A stretch of DNA of 64,000 nt from Rathayibacter caricis DSM 15933 (GTDB taxonomy: Bacteria > Actinomycetota > Actinomycetes > Actinomycetales > Microbacteriaceae). This document shows, one piece after another, positions 25,917 to 36,972 of the stretch. Below the pieces are notes generated by a model, which did not search any database, was not told the origin of the DNA, and saw nothing but the letters and a program-made list of their open reading frames with translations. How positions within the stretch are numbered: position 1 is the stretch's first letter; every line of letters starts with the position of its first letter. The stretch spans positions 1,736,001 to 1,800,000 of the forward strand of contig NZ_PZPL01000001.1 in NCBI RefSeq assembly GCF_003044275.1, written 5' to 3'. The position numbers and the translations under genes were made by a program.

Positions 25917-26005
25917 GCGGCGCCTCGGAGGCGCACTCGATCATCGTAGCAAGGCCTGCGCGCGCACCACGTCGCGGGCGCCGCCCCACGCCCTAGGATC
26001 GCCTC

Positions 26006-26590
26006 GTGCTGCTCTCCGATCGCGACATCCAGACCGAACTGTCCTCCGGCCGCGTCGGTCTCGATCCGCACGATCCGGCGATGATCCAGCCCTCGTCCGT
26101 CGACGTGCGCCTCGACCGCTTCTTCCGACTGTTCGACAACCACCGGTACCCCTACATCGATCCGGCCGAGGACCAGCCGGACCTCACGCGGCTGGTCGAG
26201 ACCCCGCAGGGCGAGCCGTTCATCCTGCACCCGGGCGAGTTCGTGCTCGGATCGACGTACGAGGCGGTCACGCTGCCCGACGACATCGCGGCGCGGCTCG
26301 AGGGCAAGAGCTCGCTCGGGCGCCTGGGGCTGCTGACGCACTCGACGGCCGGGTTCATCGATCCGGGCTTCACCGGCCACGTCACGCTCGAGCTCAGCAA
26401 CGTCGCGACGCTGCCGATCACGCTCTGGCCGGGGATGAAGATCGGCCAGATGTGCTTCTTCCGCCTCAGCTCTCCGGCCGAGAAGCCCTACGGATCCGCG
26501 GAGTATTTCTCGCGCTACCAGGGCCAGCGCGGCCCGACCGCGTCCCGCTCCTCCCTCAACTTCCACCGCACGGACGTCTACGGCGACTGA
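26006..26590 (+). CDS. dcd: dCTP deaminase
   Basis: A 194-residue enzyme that converts dCTP to dUTP in pyrimidine deoxynucleotide synthesis. The trimer-forming dUTPase-like fold is marked by [17 protein letters not shown], the active-site segment [24 protein letters not shown] containing the catalytic Glu, [11 protein letters not shown], and the C-terminal [11 protein letters not shown]. Actinobacterial Dcd proteins can be bifunctional, also hydrolysing dUTP to dUMP; this cannot be settled by eye. The GTG start has a TAGGAT box six bases upstream. It lies downstream of the tRNA gene in opposite orientation. Confidence 0.95.
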   Translation: MLLSDRDIQTELSSGRVGLDPHDPAMIQPSSVDVRLDRFFRLFDNHRYPYIDPAEDQPDLTRLVETPQGEPFILHPGEFVLGSTYEAVTLPDDIAARLEGKSSLGRLGLLTHSTAGFIDPGFTGHVTLELSNVATLPITLWPGMKIGQMCFFRLSSPAEKPYGSAEYFSRYQGQRGPTASRSSLNFHRTDVYGD

Positions 26591-26606
26591 CGGAGCGGGG
26601 CGCCTC

Positions 26607-27158
26607 TCAGCCCAGGAGCCGGGGGAGCTGCAGCACGAGCCAGGGCGAGAACGCCCACGGCGCCGCACGCACGGAGGCCAGCGTGGCCTCCGGGTCGACC
26701 CACTCGTAGTCCATGACCTCGTCGGCCCGCGGCGAGAGCGCCTCGCGGCTCGACAGGGTCGCGGTGTACACCGGGCAGATCTCGTTCTCGACGATCCCGG
26801 AGGCGTCCACCGCGCGGTAGCGGAAGTCCGGCAGCGCCACCTCCAGCGTCTCGAGTCGGGCACCGAGCTCGCGCTCGGCGCGGCGGACGACGGCGTCCTC
26901 GATCCGCTCACCGGGGGCGGGGTGACCGCAGAAGGAATTGGTCCAGACGCCGGGCCACGTGCGCTTGCCGAGCGCGCGGCGCGTCACGAGCAGGGCGCCG
27001 TCCGGTGCGAACACGTGGCAGGAGAACGCCAGGTGCAGGGCCGTCTCGGTGTCGTGCACCGTCGCCTTGTCGGCGACGCCGATGGCGCCGCCCGTCTCGT
27101 CCAGCAGGACGACCTGCTCGATCTCGTCCTCGCGCAAGGCGATTCCTCCCGAAGTCAT
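26607..27158 (-). CDS. idi: Isopentenyl-diphosphate delta-isomerase (type 1)
   Basis: A 183-residue Nudix-fold enzyme interconverting IPP and DMAPP. Active-site motifs are TNSFCGHPAPGE with the catalytic Cys, the Nudix-like region GERIEDAVVRRAERELGA, and the Glu in IVENEICPVY. It provides DMAPP for the divergently transcribed carotenoid genes and for CrtEb, which consumes two further C5 units. The ATG is 74 bases from the crtE start, and the shared spacer contains an inverted repeat. Confidence 0.9.
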   Translation of the reverse strand: MTSGGIALREDEIEQVVLLDETGGAIGVADKATVHDTETALHLAFSCHVFAPDGALLVTRRALGKRTWPGVWTNSFCGHPAPGERIEDAVVRRAERELGARLETLEVALPDFRYRAVDASGIVENEICPVYTATLSSREALSPRADEVMDYEWVDPEATLASVRAAPWAFSPWLVLQLPRLLG

Positions 27159-27200
27159 GGCTGTAAGTCAAGCACGAGGAGGGAACTCAGCCGGCTTAGT

Positions 27201-27223
27201 GCTAGAAGACCGAACTTGTTAGC
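27201..27223. promoter_or_regulatory. Inverted repeat and promoter region between idi and crtE
   Basis: GCTAGAAG (27201-27208) is mirrored by CTTGTTAGC (27215-27223) with one extra base in the right arm. A TAGCCT hexamer (27220-27225) lies seven bases before the crtE GTG and would be its -10 box, so the repeat covers the core promoter. It could be the operator of a carotenoid repressor of the kind MarR-family CrtR is in corynebacteria; no such regulator gene is in the window. Confidence 0.4.
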
Positions 27224-27232
27224 CTCTCCCTC

Positions 27233-28303
27233 GTGGATACACGCGACCCCGTGGTTCTCTCCCGGAAGCGGCAGGAACACGTCGATGCCGTGCTCGACCG
27301 GTTCTTCTCCCTGGCGCGCGCCCGGGCTGAGCGGCTGGGGACGCGGTACACGACCCTGTGGCAGACGCTCGAGGCCAACACCCGCGGGGGCAAGCGCTTC
27401 CGCCCCCTCATGGTGATCTCGGCGTACGAGGCCCTCGGCGGGCGCGACCCGGAGGCCGCCGCGCATCTCGGCGCCGCGTTCGAGCTCCTCCACACCGCGC
27501 TGATCGTGCACGACGACGTGATCGACCGCGACTTCGTCCGCCGCGGCGGACCCAACGTCTCCGGCAGCTACCGCGACGAGGCGACCACCGCCGGTCTCTC
27601 CATCCCCATCGCCGAGCACCGCGGCACCTCCGTCGCCGTCATCGCCGGCGACCTCGCGCTGACCGGCGCCCACCGCCTCATCGAGGGCGTCGGAGCGGAC
27701 GACGCCGTCCGCGCCCGCCTGCTCACGCTGCTCGACGAGGCCGTCTTCGCCTCGGCAGCGGGCGAGCTCGCCGATGTCGACTTCTCGCTCATGCCCGGCA
27801 TGCCCTCGGTCGAGGAGGTGCTCGAGATGGAGCGCCTGAAGACCGCCGTCTACTCGTTCGAGGCGCCGCTGCAGGCGGGCGCGATCCTGGCGGGGGCCTC
27901 CGACGAGGCCGTCGAGGCGCTGGGCGAGTTCGGCCGCTGCATCGGCATCGCCTACCAGATCGTCGACGACCTGCTGGGCGTCTTCGGCTCGGAGGGGCAG
28001 ACCGGCAAGACCACGCTGGGCGACCTGCGCGAGGGCAAGCGCACAGTGCTGATCGCGCACGCGGCGGGCACCGACTGCTGGCCCGAGATCGAGGGTCTGA
28101 TCGGCGACGAGCACCTCAGCGGCGAGACCGCCGAGCGCGTCCGCCGGATCCTCGAGGAGTGCGGTGCCCGCGGGTTCGCCGAGTCCCTCGCCGGCGACTT
28201 CGCGAACCGCGCCTGGGAGGCGCTGAACACTCCCGCGGTCTCGGAGGCGTTCCGCGTCGAGGTCCGCCCGCTCGTCGCGAGCGTGGTCGGACGCACCCGA
28301 TGA
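27233..28303 (+). CDS. crtE: Geranylgeranyl-diphosphate synthase
   Basis: A 356-residue trans-isoprenyl diphosphate synthase. The first Asp-rich motif is HDDVIDRD in the context ELLHTALIVHDDVIDRD, and the second is YQIVDDLLG. GGKRFRPLM is the substrate-binding segment. It condenses IPP with allylic diphosphates to GGPP, the precursor of phytoene. The GTG start has a TAGCCT -10-like box seven bases upstream. It is the first gene of crtE-crtBI-crtYe-crtYf-crtEb. Confidence 0.9.
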   Translation: MDTRDPVVLSRKRQEHVDAVLDRFFSLARARAERLGTRYTTLWQTLEANTRGGKRFRPLMVISAYEALGGRDPEAAAHLGAAFELLHTALIVHDDVIDRDFVRRGGPNVSGSYRDEATTAGLSIPIAEHRGTSVAVIAGDLALTGAHRLIEGVGADDAVRARLLTLLDEAVFASAAGELADVDFSLMPGMPSVEEVLEMERLKTAVYSFEAPLQAGAILAGASDEAVEALGEFGRCIGIAYQIVDDLLGVFGSEGQTGKTTLGDLREGKRTVLIAHAAGTDCWPEIEGLIGDEHLSGETAERVRRILEECGARGFAESLAGDFANRAWEALNTPAVSEAFRVEVRPLVASVVGRTR

Positions 28304-28382
28304 CCCTCGTCGTGCGCGGCCGCCACGCGCGGCCCTCCGCACCGATGACCCCCCGCACATCCACGACCCGTACGGTGGCACG

Positions 28383-30941
28383 ATGACCCGGCAGAGCGAA
28401 CTGTACGACCGAGTCGCGCACGAGGCGTCCGCGCAGGTGATCCGCAGCTACTCCACGTCGTTCGGACTCGCCACGCGGCTGCTGGGGCGCGGCGTCCGCG
28501 AGCGCGTCGAGGACGTCTACGCCCTGGTGCGCGTGGCCGACGAGATCGTCGACGGCGTCGCCGAGGCGGCCGAACTCGACCGCGCGGCCGTCGAGGAGGC
28601 CCTCGACGCGTTCGAGGCCGAGACCGACCGCGCCCTCGACTCCGGCTACAGCTCGAACCTCGTGGTGCACGCCTTCGCCAGGACCGCCAGGGCGACCGGG
28701 TTCGGCACCGAGCTGACCCGCCCCTTCTTCGCCTCGATGCGGGCGGACCTCCGCGAGACCGTGCACACGCCCGAGTCGTTCGAGCGCTACGTCTACGGCT
28801 CCGCCGAGGTCGTGGGGCTGATGTGCCTGCACGTGTTCCTCGCCGCCCCGGATGCAGGACACGTCGCGCCCGCGGCCCGTGAGCGCCTGGTCGCCGGTGC
28901 CCGGCGCCTGGGCTCCGCGTTCCAGAAGGTCAACTTCCTCCGCGATCTGGCGGCCGACGTCGACGGCCTCGGACGCAGCTACTTCCCGGGTGTCGACCCG
29001 CGCGCGTTCTCCGAGACGGACAAGGCGGTGCTGCTCGCCGACCTCGACGACGACCTCGCCGAGGCCGCCGCGATCATCCCGGAGCTGCCCCGGTCGAGCC
29101 GCCGGGCCGTCGTGCTCGCGCACTCGCTCTTCCAGGCGCTCGCCGACCGCATCCGCGAGACGCCGGCCGAGGAGCTGCTCCGGGCCCGCGTCAGCGTGCC
29201 GACGGCCACGAAGACGGCGCTCGCCGCCCGCGCCGCCGCGTCCACTCTCGCTCCGCGACTCGGCCGGGGACCGGCCCGCGCCTCCCGCTCGGCCTCCGGA
29301 CCGCACCGCGCGGTCGTGATCGGCGGCGGCATCGGCGGACTCGCCTCCGCCGCGCTCCTCGCCCGCGACGGCTGGGACGTGACCGTGCTCGAGAAGCGCG
29401 AGGTCGTCGGCGGCCGCGCCGGCTCGTGGGAGCGCGACGGGTTCCGCTTCGACACCGGTCCGTCCTGGTACCTCATGCCCGAGGTCTTCGACCACTTCTT
29501 CCGCCTGATGGGCACGAGCGCCGACGAGCGCCTCGACCTGGTGAAGCTGGACCCGGGCTACCGCGTCTACAGCGAGGGCGTCGAGGAGCCGCTCGACGTG
29601 CTCGCCGACCTCGAGTCGAACATCGCCCTGTTCGAGAGCGTCGAGCCGGGCTCGGGCGAGCGGATGCGCGCCTACCTCGAATCGGCGCGCGACACGTACG
29701 AGATGGCCAAGCGCCGCTTCCTCTACACCAGCTTCGCGTCCTTCGTCCCGCTGCTGCGCAAGGACGTCCTCGCTCGCACGGCGACCCTCGGAAAGCTCCT
29801 GCTCACCTCGCTCGACTCCCTCGCCGGTACCGCGGTGACCGACACCCGCCTGCGGCAGATCCTCGGCTACCCGGCCGTCTTCCTCGGCTCCTCGCCGTAC
29901 GACGCGCCGAGCATGTACCACCTGATGAGCCACCTCGACCTGGCCGACGGCGTGCTCTACCCGATGGGCGGATTCACGCGACTGATCGAGGCCGTCGCCG
30001 AGGTCGGCGAGGAGGCGGGCGTCACGATCCGCACCTCGTCGCCCGCCACGCGCATCCTCACCGCCCGCGCCCCCCGCGGCAGCCGTCGCGGTGCCGAGGT
30101 CGTCGGAGTGGAGTTCGAGGGCCCGGACGGAGTCGAGCGCCTGCCCGCCGAGCTCGTCGTCAACGCCTCCGACCTCTTCACCACGGAGCAGTCCCTCCTG
30201 CCCGACGAGCAGCGCACCTTCCCGCCGCAGTACTGGGAGGACCGCAATCCCGGTCCGAGCGCCGTGCTGATCCTCCTCGGCGTGCGCGGCGAGCTGCCGC
30301 AGCTCGAGCACCACACCCTTCTCTTCACGAAGGACTGGCGCGACAACTTCGGCCGTATCTTCGGCGAGAACCCCTCGGTGCCGGATCCCGCCTCCCTCTA
30401 CGTCTGCCGTCCCAGCGCGACCGACCCGGGCGTGGCTCCGGACGGGCACGAGAACCTCTTCGTGCTCGTGCCGATCCCGGCCGACACCTCGATCGGCCAC
30501 GGCGGAGTCGACGGCCAGGGTGACGCGCGGGTCGAGGCGATCGCGGACGCGGCCATCCGGCAGATCGCGACCTGGACCGGAGCGGCGGACCTCGCCGACC
30601 GGATCGTCGTGCGGCGCACGATCGGCCCGGCCGACTTCGAGACCGACCTCGGCGCCTGGCGCGGCTCGATGCTGGGCCCTGCGCACGTGCTCAAGCAGAG
30701 CGCGTTCTTCCGCGCCGGCAACGCGAGCGCGCACGTCGACGGGCTCCTCTTCGCCGGCAGCTCCACGATCCCCGGCATCGGCCTGCCGATGTGCGTCATC
30801 AGCGCCGAGGTCATGCTCAAGCGCGTCCGCGGCGACGTCTCGACCGAGCCGATCCCGGTGCGCGGCGCGCCCGACGCCCCGGTGGCTCCGACCGTCGGAG
30901 CCGAGGTGCGCGACGCCGTGCTCGCCGGCCCGGCGGAGTAG
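28383..30941 (+). CDS. crtBI: Phytoene synthase-phytoene desaturase fusion (CrtB-CrtI)
   Basis: An uninterrupted 852-residue frame containing two enzymes. Residues 1 to about 280 are phytoene synthase: SYSTSFGLA at the start, first Asp motif DEIVD (53-57), and second motif NFLRDLAADVDGLGRSYFP with Asp188. It joins two GGPP to phytoene. An Ala/Arg/Ser linker (about 281-307) leads into the desaturase. There VVIGGGIGGLASAALLA starts the FAD fold (Gly314 and after), VGGRAGSWERDGFRFDTGPS follows, and the C-terminal FAD motif is FAGSSTIPGIGLPMCVISAE. It converts phytoene to lycopene. These are usually separate, adjacent genes; no stop codon lies between them here. The ATG has TACGGT six bases upstream. 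crtYe follows after three bases. Confidence 0.9.
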   Translation: MTRQSELYDRVAHEASAQVIRSYSTSFGLATRLLGRGVRERVEDVYALVRVADEIVDGVAEAAELDRAAVEEALDAFEAETDRALDSGYSSNLVVHAFARTARATGFGTELTRPFFASMRADLRETVHTPESFERYVYGSAEVVGLMCLHVFLAAPDAGHVAPAARERLVAGARRLGSAFQKVNFLRDLAADVDGLGRSYFPGVDPRAFSETDKAVLLADLDDDLAEAAAIIPELPRSSRRAVVLAHSLFQALADRIRETPAEELLRARVSVPTATKTALAARAAASTLAPRLGRGPARASRSASGPHRAVVIGGGIGGLASAALLARDGWDVTVLEKREVVGGRAGSWERDGFRFDTGPSWYLMPEVFDHFFRLMGTSADERLDLVKLDPGYRVYSEGVEEPLDVLADLESNIALFESVEPGSGERMRAYLESARDTYEMAKRRFLYTSFASFVPLLRKDVLARTATLGKLLLTSLDSLAGTAVTDTRLRQILGYPAVFLGSSPYDAPSMYHLMSHLDLADGVLYPMGGFTRLIEAVAEVGEEAGVTIRTSSPATRILTARAPRGSRRGAEVVGVEFEGPDGVERLPAELVVNASDLFTTEQSLLPDEQRTFPPQYWEDRNPGPSAVLILLGVRGELPQLEHHTLLFTKDWRDNFGRIFGENPSVPDPASLYVCRPSATDPGVAPDGHENLFVLVPIPADTSIGHGGVDGQGDARVEAIADAAIRQIATWTGAADLADRIVVRRTIGPADFETDLGAWRGSMLGPAHVLKQSAFFRAGNASAHVDGLLFAGSSTIPGIGLPMCVISAEVMLKRVRGDVSTEPIPVRGAPDAPVAPTVGAEVRDAVLAGPAE

Positions 30942-30944
30942 CCG

Positions 30945-31262
30945 GTGGGCGTCGTCTACCTGCTCGCGCTCGCGGTCTCGATCTCCGGCATGGTCGTGCT
31001 CGACAGGCGCTTCGGGCTGTTCTTCTGGAACGACGCCCGCCGGGCCGCGATCGTGCTGCCCGCGGGAGTCGTCTTCTTCCTGATCTGGGACCTGTTCGGG
31101 ATCGGGCTCGGCGTCTTCTTCCGCGGCGAGACCCCGTACATGACCGGACTGCAGCTCGCCCCCGAGCTCCCGGTCGAGGAGGTCCTCTTCCTCACCCTGC
31201 TCTGCTACCTGTCGATGGACGTCCACGGGGTGCTCGAGAAGCGGGCGGAGGCGCGCGCGTGA
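30945..31262 (+). CDS. crtYe: C50 carotenoid cyclase subunit CrtYe
   Basis: A 105-residue protein with three hydrophobic helices, one half of the heterodimeric lycopene-type cyclase that closes the rings of C50 carotenoids. The conserved ELPVEEVLFLTLLCY element (PxE(E)xxF) is the active-site signature, preceded by FLIWDLFGI. It works with CrtYf from the overlapping next gene. Whether the rings are epsilon (decaprenoxanthin) or gamma (sarcinaxanthin) is not readable from sequence. The GTG start lies three bases after crtBI. Confidence 0.85.
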   Translation: MGVVYLLALAVSISGMVVLDRRFGLFFWNDARRAAIVLPAGVVFFLIWDLFGIGLGVFFRGETPYMTGLQLAPELPVEEVLFLTLLCYLSMDVHGVLEKRAEARA

Positions 31263-31576
31263 CCTACCTCCTCCTGAACACGGTCTTCCTGGCCGTGGTG
31301 CTGGTGGTCCTCGTGATCGCCCTGCGCCGCGGTCGGCTCCGCCTCGGCCCCCTCGCCGGCACGCTCGTCGTCCTGCTCGTGATGACGGCCGTCTTCGACA
31401 ACGTGATGATCGGAGTCGGACTCCTGGTGGCCTACGACGACTCGCTCATCTCGGGGATCAGGATCGGCGTCGCGCCGATCGAGGACTTCGCCTACGCCAT
31501 CGCGGCGGCCGTCGCGCTCCCGGCGCTCTGGTCGATCCTGCCGGCCCGCCGACGCACCACCGGGAGCACCTCGTGA
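31259..31576 (+). CDS. crtYf: C50 carotenoid cyclase subunit CrtYf
   Basis: A 105-residue membrane protein, second half of the heterodimeric C50 carotenoid cyclase. The matching signature is GVAPIEDFAYAIAAA near the C terminus, with TAVFDNVMIGVGLL in the middle. The GTG start overlaps the crtYe stop (GTGA at 31259-31262), ensuring coupled synthesis of both subunits. The next gene, crtEb, overlaps its end in the same manner. Confidence 0.85.
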   Translation: MTYLLLNTVFLAVVLVVLVIALRRGRLRLGPLAGTLVVLLVMTAVFDNVMIGVGLLVAYDDSLISGIRIGVAPIEDFAYAIAAAVALPALWSILPARRRTTGSTS

Positions 31577-32436
31577 ACCGACTCCGCGCCCTCTTCGTCT
31601 CGAGCAGGCCCCTCAGCTGGGTCAACACGGCGTACCCCTTCGCGGCCGCCTACCTGCTGACCACCCGCGAGATCGATCTCGCCTTCGTACTCGGCACTCT
31701 CTACTTCCTCATCCCCTACAACCTCGCGATGTACGGGATCAACGACGTCTTCGACTACGAGTCGGATCTGCGGAACCCTCGCAAGGGCGGCGTCGAGGGC
31801 GCCGTCCTCGATCGGAGCGAGCACCGCGCGACCCTGATCGCGGCCGTCGCGACCAACGTGCCGTTCCTCGTCGCCCTCGTGATCCTCGGCTCGCCGGTCT
31901 CGTGGCTCGTGCTGGCGATCAGCGTCTTCGCCGTGATCGCGTACAGCGCGCCGGGACTGCGCTTCAAGGAGCGCCCGTTCGTCGACTCGCTGACCTCGGC
32001 GACCCACTTCGTCAGCCCGGCCGTCTACGGCATCGCGCTGGCCGGCACCACGGTGACCGGGCCTCTGGTGGCCCTGCTCGTCGCGTTCTTCCTCTGGGGA
32101 ATCGCGAGCCACGCCTTCGGAGCGGTGCAGGACATCCTCGCCGACCGTGCCGCGGGCATCGGATCGATCGCCACGGTCATCGGGGCGAAGGCGACCACGC
32201 GCTTCGCGATCGCCGCCTACGTCGCGAGCGGCCTGCTGCTCCTGCTGCTGCCGTGGCCGGGGACGCTCGCCGTGATCCTGGCCGTGCCGTACGCGCTCAG
32301 CATCTGGCCGTACCGCTCGCTGAGCGACGCGGAGGCGGAGCGGGCGAACGCGGGCTGGAAGCGGTTCCTCGCGCTCAACTTCCTGACCGGGTTCCTGGTC
32401 ACGCTGCTGCTGATCGTCTTCTGGCTCGCCACCTGA
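31573..32436 (+). CDS. crtEb: Lycopene elongase (UbiA-family prenyltransferase)
   Basis: A 287-residue polytopic prenyltransferase that adds C5 units from DMAPP to both ends of lycopene, giving the C50 skeleton (flavuxanthin type). The Asp-rich motif is MYGINDVFDYESD (about residues 56-68), and the second polar region is HAFGAVQDILADRAAGI. About eight membrane segments are visible. The GTG start overlaps crtYf by four bases. It is the last gene of the operon; the following gene is on the other strand. Confidence 0.9.
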   Translation: MNRLRALFVSSRPLSWVNTAYPFAAAYLLTTREIDLAFVLGTLYFLIPYNLAMYGINDVFDYESDLRNPRKGGVEGAVLDRSEHRATLIAAVATNVPFLVALVILGSPVSWLVLAISVFAVIAYSAPGLRFKERPFVDSLTSATHFVSPAVYGIALAGTTVTGPLVALLVAFFLWGIASHAFGAVQDILADRAAGIGSIATVIGAKATTRFAIAAYVASGLLLLLLPWPGTLAVILAVPYALSIWPYRSLSDAEAERANAGWKRFLALNFLTGFLVTLLLIVFWLAT

Positions 32437-32452
32437 GGGTGACCCCGTCCGC

Positions 32453-32767
32453 TCAGAAGAGCTGGTGCGGAGCGACGATCAGCACGACGACGACCGCGAG
32501 GCCCGCGAGGAGCGCTGCGACGAGCAGCCCGTAGCCGATCCGCTTCGCGGTCTTCGCGATCCGGGTGCGACGAGGGACGCGGCGCTTCTTCTTGACGCGG
32601 ATCGTCGCCGGGCGGTCGGCCGCCGGAGCGGGGGCGCCCTGCGCCGGAGCGGTGGGCCAGCCGTCGGCGGGACTCGTGCGAGGAGCGTCGACGGCCTGCT
32701 CGGCACTCCTGGTGTGCCGCTCGGGTCCGCGTCGTGCGGGATCCTCGTTCGTCGTCCGCCGTGCCAT
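32453..32767 (-). CDS. Hypothetical single-pass membrane protein
   Basis: 104 residues: a charged, Ala/Pro/Arg-rich and probably disordered N-terminal 65 residues, a strongly basic stretch (VKKKRRVPRRTRIAKTAKR) and one C-terminal transmembrane helix (YGLLVAALLAGLAVVVVLIV). This is a tail-anchored arrangement with the basic region on the cytoplasmic side. GGAGGAG lies a few bases before the ATG. No family is recognised. It converges with crtEb. Confidence 0.6.
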   Translation of the reverse strand: MARRTTNEDPARRGPERHTRSAEQAVDAPRTSPADGWPTAPAQGAPAPAADRPATIRVKKKRRVPRRTRIAKTAKRIGYGLLVAALLAGLAVVVVLIVAPHQLF

Positions 32768-32835
32768 GCCGCTCCTCCGGGTCGCCCGCCGTCGTTCTGC
32801 GGGCGGGGGGCCGTCGGGGCGACGGCTCCGACACT

Positions 32836-34185
32836 CTAGGGCAGTGCCGCTCCTCGCGGCTCGGTCGGCGCGACCGGCGCCGCGGCGGGCGGGCGGCGCA
32901 CGGGGAGGAGCAGGAGGAGCCCGACGCCGAGCACGAGCACGAGGCCGAGGATGCCCCAGTACTGCACGTTCGCCTCGTCGCCGCCCGAGGTCGCCGCGGC
33001 GATCGAGACGAAGGCCGCGAAGGCGGCCGGGGCGAGGAAGGACGCGGCGCGGCCGGTCGTGGCGTAGAGCCCGAAGATCTCGCCCTCGCGTCCCTCCGGG
33101 ATCAGCCGCGCGAGGTAGCTGCGGCTCGCCGACTGAGCGGGGCCGACGAAGAGGCACAGCAGCAGGCCGAAGATCCAGAAGACGGTGGCGCCGCCGTCGT
33201 GCAGCACGAAGACCGCGGTGCCGCAGACGAGCAGCCCGACCAGCGAGGCGACGATCACGGTCTTGGGGCCGAGGCGGTCGTCGAGGGCGCCGACCGAGAT
33301 GGTGGCGACTCCGGCGACCACGTTGGCCGCGATGGCGAAGAGGATCACCTCGCCGGCGGTGAAGCCGAACGTGCCCTGCGCGAGGACCCCGCCGAAGGTG
33401 AAGACGCCGGTGAGCCCGTCGCGGAACACGGCGCTCGCGATCAGGAACAGCACGGTGGTGCGGCTCTCGCGCCACAGTGCGGCGATCTGGCGGAACAGGG
33501 CGCGGTAGGAGGCGATCACGCCGACGCGCTCGCGCGAGCCCGCCCGCGCCGGCAGCTCGGGCACCGCGACCAGCACGGGGATCGCGAAGACGGCGAACCA
33601 GACGCCCGCAAGCAGGATCGAGACGCGGACGTCGAGTCCGTCCTCCCCGGTCACGCCGAAGAGCCCGACCTCGGGCGAGATGAAGCCGAAGTAGACGATC
33701 AGCAGGAGGACGATGCCGCCGACGTAGCCCATGCCCCAGCCGAAGCCCGAGACCCGGCCGATGGTGGCGCGCGTCGAGACCTGGGTGAGCATCGCGTTGT
33801 AGTTGACGCTCGCGAACTCGAAGAAGACCGTGCCGACGGCGAGCAGCCCGAGGCCCAGCCAGAGGTATCCGGGATCGGGGCGGACGAGGAACATCAGCAG
33901 GATGCACGCCACGACGACGGCGGAGTGGATCCCGAGCCACAGCCGGCGGCGTCCGCCGAGGTCGGCCCGGCGGCCGGTGATCGGAGCGATCAGGGCGACG
34001 ACCAGCCCCGCCCCCGCGAGCGACCAGCCGAGCGCGGCCGAGACTCCGCTGGGGGTGCCGAAGAGGCCGTCGGTCGTGAGGTAGACCGTGAAGACGAAGG
34101 TGGTGACGACGGCGTTGAAGGCGGATCCGCCCCAGTCCCACAGGCCCCAGGCGAGGACGGGTCGACGGCCGGCGCGTTCGGTCAT
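32836..34185 (-). CDS. MFS transporter, UMF1 family
   Basis: 449 residues with about twelve transmembrane segments. WGLWDWGGSAFNAVVTTFVF near the N terminus and GPAQSASRSYLARLIPEG in the second half are typical of the UMF1 (YxiO/Atg22-like) branch of the major facilitator superfamily. The substrate is unknown; vacuolar Atg22 homologues export amino acids. The ATG at 34185 has a TACGGT hexamer six bases upstream, and the frame beyond it lacks homology. It is divergent from dnaK, with a HAIR operator lying between the two starts. Confidence 0.8.
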   Translation of the reverse strand: MTERAGRRPVLAWGLWDWGGSAFNAVVTTFVFTVYLTTDGLFGTPSGVSAALGWSLAGAGLVVALIAPITGRRADLGGRRRLWLGIHSAVVVACILLMFLVRPDPGYLWLGLGLLAVGTVFFEFASVNYNAMLTQVSTRATIGRVSGFGWGMGYVGGIVLLLIVYFGFISPEVGLFGVTGEDGLDVRVSILLAGVWFAVFAIPVLVAVPELPARAGSRERVGVIASYRALFRQIAALWRESRTTVLFLIASAVFRDGLTGVFTFGGVLAQGTFGFTAGEVILFAIAANVVAGVATISVGALDDRLGPKTVIVASLVGLLVCGTAVFVLHDGGATVFWIFGLLLCLFVGPAQSASRSYLARLIPEGREGEIFGLYATTGRAASFLAPAAFAAFVSIAAATSGGDEANVQYWGILGLVLVLGVGLLLLLPVRRPPAAAPVAPTEPRGAALP

Positions 34186-34234
34186 GCGCTCACCGTAGGG
34201 CGTGGAGGTGAACGGCGGGAAGCTGCCACCGAGA

Positions 34235-36875
<2,641 letters not shown>

Positions 36876-36895
36876 CACCCTCCGCACCACCGCGT

Positions 36896-36944
36896 GGGAC
36901 CCCGCTCCTCCCGCCGCTCCCGGCGGATCCGGGAGCGGGGTCCC
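36896..36944 (+). terminator. Intercistronic hairpin between grpE and dnaJ
   Basis: A perfect 13-base stem (36896-36908 with 36932-36944) lies in the 97-base grpE-dnaJ gap, 20 bases after the grpE stop. It may act as a partial terminator or an mRNA-stability element that lowers dnaJ and hspR expression relative to dnaK. Confidence 0.65.
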
Positions 36945-36972
36945 TCGCCGCACTCGACACAGGAAGAGGCAC

